A stretch of 25,970 nucleotides of DNA, taken from assembly GCA_031551255.1 (NCBI GenBank), contig JAVBNW010000061.1, forward strand, positions 1-25,970. The letters are read 5' to 3'. Position 1 is the stretch's first letter. The number at the start of each line of letters is the position of its first letter. The notes beneath the pieces were generated by a model, which saw nothing but the letters and a program-made list of their open reading frames with translations, had not been told where the DNA came from and did not search any database. This document shows, piece by piece, positions 1-7,383 of the stretch. This stretch comes from JAVBNW01 sp031551255 (lineage in GTDB: Bacteria > Bacillota > Clostridia > Christensenellales > UBA1750). Position numbers and translations under genes: made by a program.

Positions 1-1
1 G

Positions 2-91
2 ATTGCCGTTTACTATAAAGTTGAAGGTGAATTGGAAGCTTCTATCGATCAATCGCTTGAAAAAATGGCGGCAGAAGGCTTGTTCGACTGA
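2..91 (+). CDS. C-terminal end of an unidentified protein (5' end outside window)
   Basis: An open frame enters from the left edge and reads 29 residues ending in AAEGLFD before a TGA at 89-91. Codon choice is plainer and more A/T-rich than in the following genes (GAA, GTT, GGT, TCT, CAA), a pattern often seen in highly expressed genes. The ending loosely resembles the last helix of amino-acid ABC transporter substrate-binding proteins, but 29 residues are too few to name it. No clear terminator follows; there is only a T-run near 107-113 without a stem. Confidence 0.6.
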   Translation: MAVYYKVEGELEASIDQSLEKMAAEGLFD

Positions 92-154
92 ATCGTAGCA
101 TAGGCTTTTTTTGTATTTGTATCGCCACCGATCGTCTATCCTATTGTTCCGTCA

Positions 155-181
155 GCGGATCGCGGATCGTACCGCATCCGC
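155..181 (+). promoter_or_regulatory. GC-rich hairpin just upstream of the DnaD-like gene
   Basis: GCGGAT-c-GCGG and CCGC-ATCCGC form a ten-pair stem with one bulged C and a six-base loop. It ends about 14 bases before the GGGAGG ribosome binding site of the gene at 209. It has no U-run, so it is not a classical terminator. It may be a 5' leader structure or a weak 3' end for the gene to the left. Confidence 0.3.
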
Positions 182-208
182 CCATCGCGCCGTCCGGGAG
201 GTTTTTCA

Positions 209-1696
209 ATGTCATTTCGCTTTTCCGATTCCTTCGGCATGTTCGACGTAACGCCGGTGGAAAATCTCTTCATGGAAGAGTATATGCCGCGCGCGCCCGG
301 AGATTTTGTCAAGGTCTACTTATATGGCCTTAGGCTTTGCTATCACCCCGGCGCGCAGGGGGATATGAACGCGTTCGCCCGTGCACTGGGTATGGAGCCG
401 GATGTGGTGCGCGACGCGTTTTCGTATTGGGAAAAGCAGGGGATTGTGCGCAGGGTGGCCGATAAGCCGCCTATATACCAGTACAACAACCTAAAGGCTA
501 TGCTTGTTAAGGGCGCGAGCCCCGAGGATGAGCAGCTGTACAAATTGCGCGAGTTCAACAACGCGCTCCAGGGCATCTTCGGCTCCAGACTGCTGTCGCC
601 CGCGGAATACTCCCGCGCGGCGGAGTGGGTGGATGATTTGGGCCTGAGCGAGGACGCGGTGCTGATGATGGCGAGGTTAAGCGTCTCAAACCGCGGCGGG
701 AAGGTATCGTTTGCCTACTTAGACAAGGTCGCCTCCTCCTGGGCCAAAGACGGCCTTTCCACCAAGGAAGCCGCCGAAGAATACCTGCGTACGCGGGGCG
801 GCGCGTATGCCGGCGCGCAAAACGTGATCAAGGCGATGGGCCTCAAGCGCGCGCCGACGGTTGCAGAAGAAAGGCTCTACCTTAAGTGGACGGACGACTT
901 GGGCTTTTCGCATGCGGCGATCGAACAGGCGCTGAGCGAGATGACCAGGATAGCCACCCCGAACTTTGCCTACCTCGATAAGGTGCTCGAAAACGCACAC
1001 AAGCGCGGTGCTACCGACGCGGAGGCGATGGAGAGAGAACGTAAAACGCGCGATGAACAAACTATGCCTTTGCGCGAGGTACTCGAGGCGCTCGGGCTTT
1101 CGGGAGGGGCTACGGACGACCTTCGCGGCCTTTACCAAAGCTTTCTTTCGCGCGGCTTCGACCACGCGGCGGTGCTGACCGCCGCCAAGCACGCCAAGCG
1201 GCGCGGGGGAAGATCGATGCAGGACGTATCCGACGCCCTTGATCGGTTCGCCAAGAGAGATTTATTTTCCGGGGAGGAGATCGAGCGCTACATCGCCGAG
1301 CTCGCGCGCGAGCGCGATGCGGCGCACACGCTCAAAGCGCTGGCGGGAGACGAAAGTGCGATCGAGCGCGCGGATATAGCGGGCTACCGCCGCATGATCG
1401 CCACCGGCCTTTCGGCGCGCATGCTCTCCCTCGCGGCGGAATATGCAAAGGGCGCAAGAGAGCCGCTTTCCATGGCTGCGAAAATTGCCGAAAATTGGCG
1501 AGACGCGGGGATAACCACGCCACAGGAAGCCGTCAAGGAGCATCAGGCGCGCGGCGCGGGCGAGAAGGGCGTTCCTTCCGCGCCCTCCAAGCGCAAGCAG
1601 GTTTCCGGGCAACAATTTGGGCAGCGCGAGTATACCGAGGGCGAGTGGAGCGCCCTTGCGATGGATATGGATGCACTGGACGGAGGTGAGCGCTGA
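209..1696 (+). CDS. DnaD domain protein with repeated DnaB_2-type modules (primosome component)
   Basis: Predicted replication-initiation protein of the DnaD/DnaB family, which in Firmicutes remodels origin DNA and helps load the replicative helicase. Residues about 1-100 look like the N-terminal winged-helix part. At least two and probably four C-terminal-type modules follow. Module 1 (about 130-195) has YLDKVASSW, matching the family YxxxIxxxW motif with V for I. Module 2 (about 217-275) has YLDKVLENA, with the Trp lost. A third helical stretch (about 288-370) is weaker. Module 4 (about 393-447) has AAKIAENW. At 495 aa it is roughly twice the length of B. subtilis DnaD. GGGAGG sits 7-8 bases before the ATG. 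It overlaps the helicase-loader gene by one base (TGATG), which fits a joint primosome role. DnaD assignment is firm; the exact module count is my reading. Confidence 0.9.
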   Translation: MSFRFSDSFGMFDVTPVENLFMEEYMPRAPGDFVKVYLYGLRLCYHPGAQGDMNAFARALGMEPDVVRDAFSYWEKQGIVRRVADKPPIYQYNNLKAMLVKGASPEDEQLYKLREFNNALQGIFGSRLLSPAEYSRAAEWVDDLGLSEDAVLMMARLSVSNRGGKVSFAYLDKVASSWAKDGLSTKEAAEEYLRTRGGAYAGAQNVIKAMGLKRAPTVAEERLYLKWTDDLGFSHAAIEQALSEMTRIATPNFAYLDKVLENAHKRGATDAEAMERERKTRDEQTMPLREVLEALGLSGGATDDLRGLYQSFLSRGFDHAAVLTAAKHAKRRGGRSMQDVSDALDRFAKRDLFSGEEIERYIAELARERDAAHTLKALAGDESAIERADIAGYRRMIATGLSARMLSLAAEYAKGAREPLSMAAKIAENWRDAGITTPQEAVKEHQARGAGEKGVPSAPSKRKQVSGQQFGQREYTEGEWSALAMDMDALDGGER

Positions 1697-2664
1697 TGCG
1701 GGCGCAGATCATCGCGTTGGTCATGCAGGAGTACGCGAAAAAGCGCGCGCGGGCCGAGGCCGCGGCGTTGCGCGCAAAAATCGTGAAGAGCGCGCCGATG
1801 TATGCCGATCTTGGCGCGGCGCTTGCCGGAGCCATGGCCGCCTGCGCCAAGAGGGGCGAGGATGCCGATGAAAAGCTCCGCGCGCTGCGCGCCCGGGCGG
1901 AGGGCCAGCTGCGCGAAGCGGGCTATGCGCCCAAGGATTTGGCCCCGCGCTACGATTGCGCGCTGTGCCGGGATACCGGCTATGTGGGCGACGCGCCCAA
2001 GCGGTTTTGCTCGTGCTTTGAGAAGCGGCTCAAAGAGGAGATCGTGCTGCGCTCGGGCCTTGGCAGCGCCCCGGGGCATACGTTCGACGCGTTTGATCTT
2101 TCCGTGTTTTCGGATGAAGCGCATGAAGGCGGGCTTTCCCAGCGCGCCAACATGGCCAGGATGCGCAACTTTGCGATGGACTGGGCGGATGCCTTTCCCG
2201 GCAATGCGCGCAAGGACATCGTGCTCTCCGGGCAGACCGGCCTTGGCAAGACATTTCTTTTGGATTGCATTGCCGCGCGGGTGATCGGGCGCGGGTATAC
2301 GGTGCTGCGCATGACCGCGTTTCGCTTGTTGGAGGCGATGCGGCTTCGGCATATGGGGCGCGACGAGGATGATTTGCTCGGCGTGCTGCTCACGGCGGAG
2401 CTTTTGCTGATCGACGACCTGGGCACGGAGCCGCTGCTTGAAAACATCAGCCTTGAATACCTCTTTACCGTCCTCAACGAGAGGCAGCAATCGGGGCTTT
2501 CCACGCTCGTGGCCACCAACCTCTCGCCCGCGGAGCTGCGCGCGCGCTATTCCGAGCGCATTACCTCGCGCCTGCTCAACCAGGAGCGCTGCGCGCTGTT
2601 CCTGGTGAAGGGTCAGGATGTGCGGATCAGGGCGGCAAAAACCCGGCAGGAGGGCACGGCATGA
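1696..2664 (+). CDS. DnaI/DnaC-type helicase loader, AAA+ ATP-binding protein
   Basis: Predicted ATPase that delivers the replicative DnaB-type helicase to single-stranded DNA. The N-terminal part (1-85) is charged and helical. A four-cysteine cluster follows (C88, C91, C105, C107), as in the zinc-binding region of DnaI. The AAA+ core has Walker A GQTGLGKT (179-186), Walker B LLLIDD (236-241), a sensor-1-like LVATN (271-275) and an arginine-bearing ERITSRLL (288-294). Length 322 aa is normal. The start is set by GGAGGTG about 8 bases upstream, inside the end of the previous gene, with a one-base overlap. The pairing with a DnaD-family gene is the usual clostridial arrangement and supports the role. 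IstB-type transposition ATPases share the fold, but the cysteine cluster and neighbour argue against that. Confidence 0.92.
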   Translation: MRAQIIALVMQEYAKKRARAEAAALRAKIVKSAPMYADLGAALAGAMAACAKRGEDADEKLRALRARAEGQLREAGYAPKDLAPRYDCALCRDTGYVGDAPKRFCSCFEKRLKEEIVLRSGLGSAPGHTFDAFDLSVFSDEAHEGGLSQRANMARMRNFAMDWADAFPGNARKDIVLSGQTGLGKTFLLDCIAARVIGRGYTVLRMTAFRLLEAMRLRHMGRDEDDLLGVLLTAELLLIDDLGTEPLLENISLEYLFTVLNERQQSGLSTLVATNLSPAELRARYSERITSRLLNQERCALFLVKGQDVRIRAAKTRQEGTA

Positions 2665-3407
2665 CGACTATTTACTGCTACAGCGGATCGGGAAACACCT
2701 ATGCGGTGGCGGAGGCTGCCGCGCAGGTGATGGACGGGGTGGGAATTTTGCCCTGTAACCCCGTGCGGGAGCACCCGGCGAGCGGCCGGGTCGGCTTTTG
2801 CTTTCCGGTGTACTTCGGCGGGCTTCCGCGCGGTTTCCGCGAGTTTCTGGAAGGCTTTCCCGCGCGGCGCGACGTGGATTACTTTGCGTTCTCCACATAC
2901 GGTGGAGCGCCGGGCAACGCGCTGCCCATCGTCAGGGATATGCTTAGAGCTAGAGGCGCTTCGCTCGTGTACGCGCGCCCACTGCGCGCCGTCGCCAACT
3001 ACGTTGCGCTCTACGAGGTGAAGACCGCACGGGCACTTGCGCGCGCGGAGACCTTGCGGCGCAATGCGCGCGACGCCGCGCAGGAAATCATTGCGGGAAA
3101 AAAGCGCGGAGCCGGCGTAAGGCTGCCGCTGATCGAATCTCTCATCAAATATCCGGACCCTGACGAAGACCGCGCGTTCATCGTCGACAGGGATGCGTGC
3201 CATAGCTGCGGGTTTTGTGAAAAGGCGTGCGTGCGCGGCAATGTTTCGTTGAATGAGCGGGGCTTCCCCGTGTGGAATCACAACTGCGATCAGTGCATGG
3301 CGTGCATCCACTGGTGCCCCGTCCTTGCGATCGACTACGGCGTGCGTACGGTGGGGCGCACGCGCTACCACTGCCCGGGCGTGCGCCTGGAGCAATTGCC
3401 CCGATGA
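2661..3407 (+). CDS. EFR1-type flavodoxin/ferredoxin fusion protein
   Basis: A two-part redox protein. Residues 1-150 resemble a flavodoxin fold: the phosphate loop SGSGNT sits at 8-13 and a second FMN-contact-like stretch, STYGGAPGN, at 78-86. The C-terminal part carries two [4Fe-4S] motifs, C180-x2-C183-x2-C186-x3-C190 and C209-x2-C212-x2-C215-x3-C219, each with the classical spacing; the second is followed by P220. This matches the EFR1 family of clostridial ferredoxins. Its partner is unknown; it probably passes electrons between an FMN and iron-sulfur clusters in the cytoplasm. The ATG overlaps the helicase-loader stop by four bases (ATGA), so translation is likely coupled. Nothing nearby looks like a dedicated redox partner, so the operon placement gives no functional hint. 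Confidence 0.88.
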   Translation: MTTIYCYSGSGNTYAVAEAAAQVMDGVGILPCNPVREHPASGRVGFCFPVYFGGLPRGFREFLEGFPARRDVDYFAFSTYGGAPGNALPIVRDMLRARGASLVYARPLRAVANYVALYEVKTARALARAETLRRNARDAAQEIIAGKKRGAGVRLPLIESLIKYPDPDEDRAFIVDRDACHSCGFCEKACVRGNVSLNERGFPVWNHNCDQCMACIHWCPVLAIDYGVRTVGRTRYHCPGVRLEQLPR

Positions 3408-4606
3408 GCATGCTTGGCGCGATGCCTTCCCACGTGCTCGCCATTGCCCGGGTTCTTTTGGGCAAGGGGCTGCCTGTCTATGCCGTCGGCGGATGCGTGC
3501 GCGGGGCCGTGATGGGGCTGCCCGCGGCGGATTATGACTTGTGCGGCCCGGCCTCCGTCGAAGAGATCGCCGCCGCCCTCGGAGAGGGAGGCCCGATCGG
3601 CTACGGGCGCGTCTATGGCCGCATGGGCACGATGCAGCTGTATACGAAGGATGGCTATGCCGAATACACGACATTCCGGCGCGATACCTACAACGGCGGG
3701 CATGTGCCCAGCGCGGTGCGCTTTGTAACCTCGCCCGGCGAGGATGCGACGCGCCGGGATTTTACGTGCAACGCGCTGTACCTAAACCTGGAAACCGGCG
3801 CGCTGATCGACCCCACCGGGGGGGGTGACGACATACGCCGTGGGGTTTTGCGCGCGACCACCTCCGACCCGTCCGAGATCATGCGCGACGACGGCCTTAG
3901 GGTGCTGCGCATGGTGCGCTTTGCCGCCCAGCTGCGCTTTGCCGTAGATCCGGCCACCTATGCCTGCGCCGATTCGAAGCTGCTTTTTCAGATCGCCCGG
4001 GAACGCTTGCAGGCCGAAGCGTCGTTGATACTGTTATCCGATCACCGCTATGCGCTGCCCGGTGGGCGCGCGGCGCTGCTGAACGCGGTCGGGCAGCTTA
4101 TCGAGCTGGGCGCGGCCGACGTGTTGTTTCCGGGTTGTGCTCTTGATGCCGCCGCATGCGCGCGCGCTCCGGCGGATATAGCGCTTAGGCTTGCCGCGCT
4201 TTTGAAGGACAACCCGCTCGGGCTCGCCCGGCAAGCGCTCGCAGGGCTGCGCTACCCCAACGCCGTGTTGCGCGAGGCGGAGCTGCTCATCGAAGATGTA
4301 CAATCGGGAACGCCCGATGCCTTTTCGCTTGTCGGGCGGGGCTATCCGCACGCGCGCAGGCTGGTTAAGATCGCCCCTTCGCTTATGTCAAGGCTTGCGG
4401 CGCTTGAGGAATCCGGAGCGCCGGATTCCATCGCCGCGCTGGCGATTGACGGCAACGAGGTCGCTAAGGCGTTGGGCGAGGTCTCTCCCAAGGTAGGGGA
4501 GATGCTTGCGTTGCTGTGGCGCTACGCGGTAGAGCATCCCGATCGCAATACGCGCGGCGCTTTGCTTGCGCGCGTTGACGAGCTGATGAAGGAGCAGAGA
4601 CGATGA
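3404..4606 (+). CDS. cca: CCA tRNA nucleotidyltransferase
   Basis: Predicted class II tRNA nucleotidyltransferase that builds or repairs the 3'-terminal CCA of tRNAs. The nucleotidyltransferase signature is clear: VGGCVR (28-33) and the metal-binding pair D43/D45 in DYDL. Further on come RRDFTCNALYLN, a DPTGG turn, and DDGLRVLRMVRFAAQL, the family's neck region. I see no HD phosphohydrolase domain in the remaining C-terminal part. The open frame runs further upstream, but ATG at 3404 is preferred: it gives 400 aa, begins just before the conserved core, and overlaps the previous stop by four bases (ATGA), like its neighbours. A GGAG lies 11 bases upstream. A poly(A) polymerase of the same family is the main alternative. 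Confidence 0.9.
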   Translation: MSMLGAMPSHVLAIARVLLGKGLPVYAVGGCVRGAVMGLPAADYDLCGPASVEEIAAALGEGGPIGYGRVYGRMGTMQLYTKDGYAEYTTFRRDTYNGGHVPSAVRFVTSPGEDATRRDFTCNALYLNLETGALIDPTGGGDDIRRGVLRATTSDPSEIMRDDGLRVLRMVRFAAQLRFAVDPATYACADSKLLFQIARERLQAEASLILLSDHRYALPGGRAALLNAVGQLIELGAADVLFPGCALDAAACARAPADIALRLAALLKDNPLGLARQALAGLRYPNAVLREAELLIEDVQSGTPDAFSLVGRGYPHARRLVKIAPSLMSRLAALEESGAPDSIAALAIDGNEVAKALGEVSPKVGEMLALLWRYAVEHPDRNTRGALLARVDELMKEQRR

Positions 4607-5724
4607 TCATACGCGGGCCGAAAGTCTTTTTGCCGGAGCGCGGGTTTTGCGAGGCGGACGTACGTATAGTGGAAGAGCGGATCGCTCAGGTAGGGCCATC
4701 CCTTGACGGCGCGGATGTGTTTCGTGCGCAGGGCTATCTGATACCCGGCATGATCGATATCCACACGCACGGCTATGCGCATAGCGACGTCATGCAGGGC
4801 GAGGCGGCCGTTCGGGCCATGTCGAGGGCGTATGCGCTGCGCGGAGTCACGGCTTTTTTACCTACCACCACCAGCGCGCCGCCCGAGGAAACCGCGCTCG
4901 CGCTCGAGGGAATTGCCGCCGCGATGCAGGGCGAACCGGGCGGCGCCCGCGTGCTGGGCGCTCATCTGGAAGGGCCGTTTCTTAACAAGGTTTTTAAGGG
5001 GGCGATGCTGGGTTCCACTATGATCCCGCCCAGCATCGAGAGCTTTGAGCGCATGTGCGCCGGGCGGGAAAGCGCGGTTAAGCTCATCACGGTCGCTCCG
5101 GAGCTTGACGGCGCCGAGCAATTCATCCGCTACGCGCGCTCGCGGGGGATCGCAGTTAGCATAGGCCATACCGCGGCAACCTACGAACAGACGCTCAGCG
5201 CGCTCGACTGGGGCGCGACGAACGTAACGCACCTGTTCAACGCCATGGCGCCCATTCACCACCGCGCGCCCGGCCCGGCTACCGCGGCGCTCGTGGATCC
5301 GCGCGCTACCGTGCAGCTCATCGCCGACGGCGTGCATATCCATCCGGGCGTGCTTGCGCTGGTTGCGAGGGCCAAGGGCGACGGAATCTGCCTCATCACC
5401 GATTCGATGATGGCAGCCGGGCTTGAGGAAGGCATATACGGTCTGGGCGGGCAGGAAGTTGTGGTGGCGAACGGCGAGGCGCGCCTTGGGGATGGAACGC
5501 TCGCGGGCTCGATTCTGACGCTGGACGAGGCGCTTCGCCGCATGCTGCGCCTCACCGGCGAACCGCTCGACAAGCTGGTGCCGATGGTGACGCAAATCCC
5601 CGCCAGAATGCTGGGTCTTTGCGACATGGGCGCGATCGGCCCCGGCATGTGCGCCGATCTTTGCCTGCTGGATGAGAACCTTCGGCCGGTGAATACGTGG
5701 GTAGGGGGAACCCCTGTGCTGTAA
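4603..5724 (+). CDS. nagA: N-acetylglucosamine-6-phosphate deacetylase
   Basis: Predicted cytoplasmic amidohydrolase turning GlcNAc-6-phosphate into glucosamine-6-phosphate plus acetate, the committing step of amino-sugar salvage. Metal and active-site landmarks of the family are present: DIHTHG (52-57), HLEGPF (121-126, with E123 as metal ligand), SIGHTAA with H189, VTHLFNAM with H210, ADGVHIH (241-247) and the catalytic D267 in LITDSMM. At 373 aa it is the normal length. It overlaps the CCA-enzyme stop by four bases. No nagB or PTS gene is adjacent, but the window also holds an exported NagZ-like enzyme and an M23 endopeptidase, so cell-wall GlcNAc recycling is a plausible source of substrate (inference). 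Confidence 0.95.
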   Translation: MIIRGPKVFLPERGFCEADVRIVEERIAQVGPSLDGADVFRAQGYLIPGMIDIHTHGYAHSDVMQGEAAVRAMSRAYALRGVTAFLPTTTSAPPEETALALEGIAAAMQGEPGGARVLGAHLEGPFLNKVFKGAMLGSTMIPPSIESFERMCAGRESAVKLITVAPELDGAEQFIRYARSRGIAVSIGHTAATYEQTLSALDWGATNVTHLFNAMAPIHHRAPGPATAALVDPRATVQLIADGVHIHPGVLALVARAKGDGICLITDSMMAAGLEEGIYGLGGQEVVVANGEARLGDGTLAGSILTLDEALRRMLRLTGEPLDKLVPMVTQIPARMLGLCDMGAIGPGMCADLCLLDENLRPVNTWVGGTPVL

Positions 5725-5787
5725 CGCATATTTTGAAATTATCCGGCGGATTCCGCATTGTATGAGCGATTCCATAGGAGGCATGGT

Positions 5788-6441
5788 ATGACAGAGTGGA
5801 TCGGCAGCGTGATCGACGCCATTTTAGGCTTTCCGCCGGCGGCGGTGGCGGTATTCTTCTTTCTGTCGGGCCTGATTGAAATCATCTTTCAGCCGTGGCC
5901 GGGCACGACGATTCTCGTGTTTGGCGGCTGCATTTCGGCTATGGGCTTTCCTTACGGGTGGCTGCTCATCTGTATGATGTTTTGGATGGGCGAATCCTGC
6001 GGTTCGTATATCGTGTATGAAATCGGCGAGCGCGGCGGCAACAAAGTGCTGGATTGGCCGGTGATCGGCAAGGTGATTACGCCGGGCGTACGCGGGAAAT
6101 TCACCAAATGGATCACCGAATATGGCTCGGGCATGCTGGTAATCGCCAAGTTTACCGCCGGGGTGAACACGGCCGCCATATTGTTCGCCGGGGTGGCCAG
6201 ACTGCCCCGCCGCAAGGCGTATAGCGTGATCGGAGGCGCGTGCGCCGTGCACAACATTGTTTTTTTCCTGATCGGCACGCTGATTGGGGGGAGCTGGGAA
6301 GACGTGCTCGCCTTCATGGGAGAGTACAACAAGCTGGCGATTTGGATCGGGGTTGCGCTGCTGGTTCTATACATAGGCTGGAAGCTTTTCGCATATATGC
6401 GCAAGAAGCGCAAGCAAAGCCTGGAGGGAGAGGAAGAGTAG
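5788..6441 (+). CDS. DedA/SNARE-associated family membrane protein
   Basis: Polytopic inner-membrane protein of 217 aa. Hydrophobic stretches lie near residues 10-35, 45-70, 120-140, 150-170 and 180-205, and the C-terminus is basic then acidic. The family's amphipathic loops are visible, including EIIFQPWPGTT near the start and the AKFTAGVNTAAILFAG region. DedA proteins are implicated in lipid-carrier or phospholipid flipping and proton-dependent membrane homeostasis; some recycle undecaprenyl phosphate. The frame opens at 5758, but ATG at 5788 has a perfect AGGAGG (5776-5781) at six bases and is preferred. A 63-base gap separates it from nagA, the first real gap in this operon; I see only a weak promoter-like pair there (TTGAAA near 5730). 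Confidence 0.88.
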   Translation: MTEWIGSVIDAILGFPPAAVAVFFFLSGLIEIIFQPWPGTTILVFGGCISAMGFPYGWLLICMMFWMGESCGSYIVYEIGERGGNKVLDWPVIGKVITPGVRGKFTKWITEYGSGMLVIAKFTAGVNTAAILFAGVARLPRRKAYSVIGGACAVHNIVFFLIGTLIGGSWEDVLAFMGEYNKLAIWIGVALLVLYIGWKLFAYMRKKRKQSLEGEEE

Positions 6442-6442
6442 C

Positions 6443-7120
6443 ATGCAGAGGCCATGGATTGCCCTGACGGGCGGCGAGGAGACCATCGGCTACGCGGAGC
6501 GGCTCGCAATTCCGCGCTCATACTTTGTCGCGGTGGAGAAGGCGGGCGGAATGCCGTTTGCGCCTGGCCTGGAGGGGGATTATACGCAGGAGGTGCTCAA
6601 TAGGGCCGACGGGCTTTTGCTCACCGGCGGCGGCGATGTTGACCCCGCGCTGTACGGGCAGGAAAAGCACCCTGCCACCGGGGATATTTCCCGCGATAGG
6701 GATCGCTGCGAAATCGCACTTGCCCGCGCGTTTTACGAGGCCGGAAAGCCCATTTTTGCCATTTGCCGCGGCATACAGGTGCTGGCGGTCGCGCTGGGCG
6801 GCACGCTTTATCAGCACGTGCCCGATCTCCCCGGCGTTACGGCTAACCACGGCGACAAAACCGTGCCCCACAGCTCGAGGCTTATGCCGGGAAGCCGCCT
6901 CAGTGCGATCTTCGGCGCGCAGAATATTTCGGTGAACACCTCGCACCATCAGGCGGTGGATCGCCCTCCGGAGGGCTTTGCGGTTACGGCCTTTTCGGAT
7001 GATGGGCTGATCGAGGGCATCGAGGGCGGTTCGGCGCTATGCGTGCAGTGGCATCCCGAACGGATGCTCGATAAGGGGCACTTGATATTGTTCGAAGATT
7101 TCATCCGGCGGTGCAGGTAG
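6443..7120 (+). CDS. Class I glutamine-amidotransferase-like gamma-glutamyl hydrolase (PuuD-type)
   Basis: Predicted peptidase C26-type hydrolase that cleaves gamma-glutamyl amide bonds, as PuuD does on gamma-glutamyl-GABA. The nucleophile elbow FAICRGIQ places Cys108; the His-Glu pair is H204/E206 in QWHPERM; TGGGDVDP (61-68) is the family's oxyanion-side loop. Length (225 aa) is standard for a stand-alone enzyme, and no synthase partner lies nearby. It starts two bases after the DedA stop, with a purine-rich GGAGGGAGAGGAAG ribosome binding region inside that gene. The real substrate is unknown. Gamma-D-glutamyl bonds in peptidoglycan peptides would fit the cell-wall theme, but that is speculation. 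It is the last gene before the terminator at 7256. Confidence 0.88.
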   Translation: MQRPWIALTGGEETIGYAERLAIPRSYFVAVEKAGGMPFAPGLEGDYTQEVLNRADGLLLTGGGDVDPALYGQEKHPATGDISRDRDRCEIALARAFYEAGKPIFAICRGIQVLAVALGGTLYQHVPDLPGVTANHGDKTVPHSSRLMPGSRLSAIFGAQNISVNTSHHQAVDRPPEGFAVTAFSDDGLIEGIEGGSALCVQWHPERMLDKGHLILFEDFIRRCR

Positions 7121-7255
7121 GGGCACGCGGTTTTCAGCACAGCGGAGGAGGGTTAGCATCGCTACATTCCGCTTTGCCGTCGCGATATGCATGCCATCGC
7201 ATCGACTGCGGTCGTTCCTCAGCTTTTTGTAGATTGGCTTGCCGCTTGTTTTCTA

Positions 7256-7294
7256 AGCAAAAACGGAAAACGCTTGTCGTTTTCCGTTTTTGCT
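7256..7294. terminator. Bidirectional Rho-independent terminator between convergent operons
   Basis: AGCAAAAACGGAAAACG (7256-7272) and CGTTTTCCGTTTTTGCT (7278-7294) form a perfect 17-bp stem with a CTTGT loop. The 3' arm is U-rich on both strands. It sits between the plus-strand operon ending at 7120 and rsgI ending at 7384 on the minus strand, so it can serve both. The rest of 7121-7383 shows nothing else I can support. Confidence 0.85.
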
Positions 7295-7383
7295 TTATTA
7301 TCGATGCAGTCTATAAGATGCCGCCTTTCCATAGATTCTGAGGCTCTTACATGTGCAAATACGTGCGAGCCTTGCCCGTAAGG

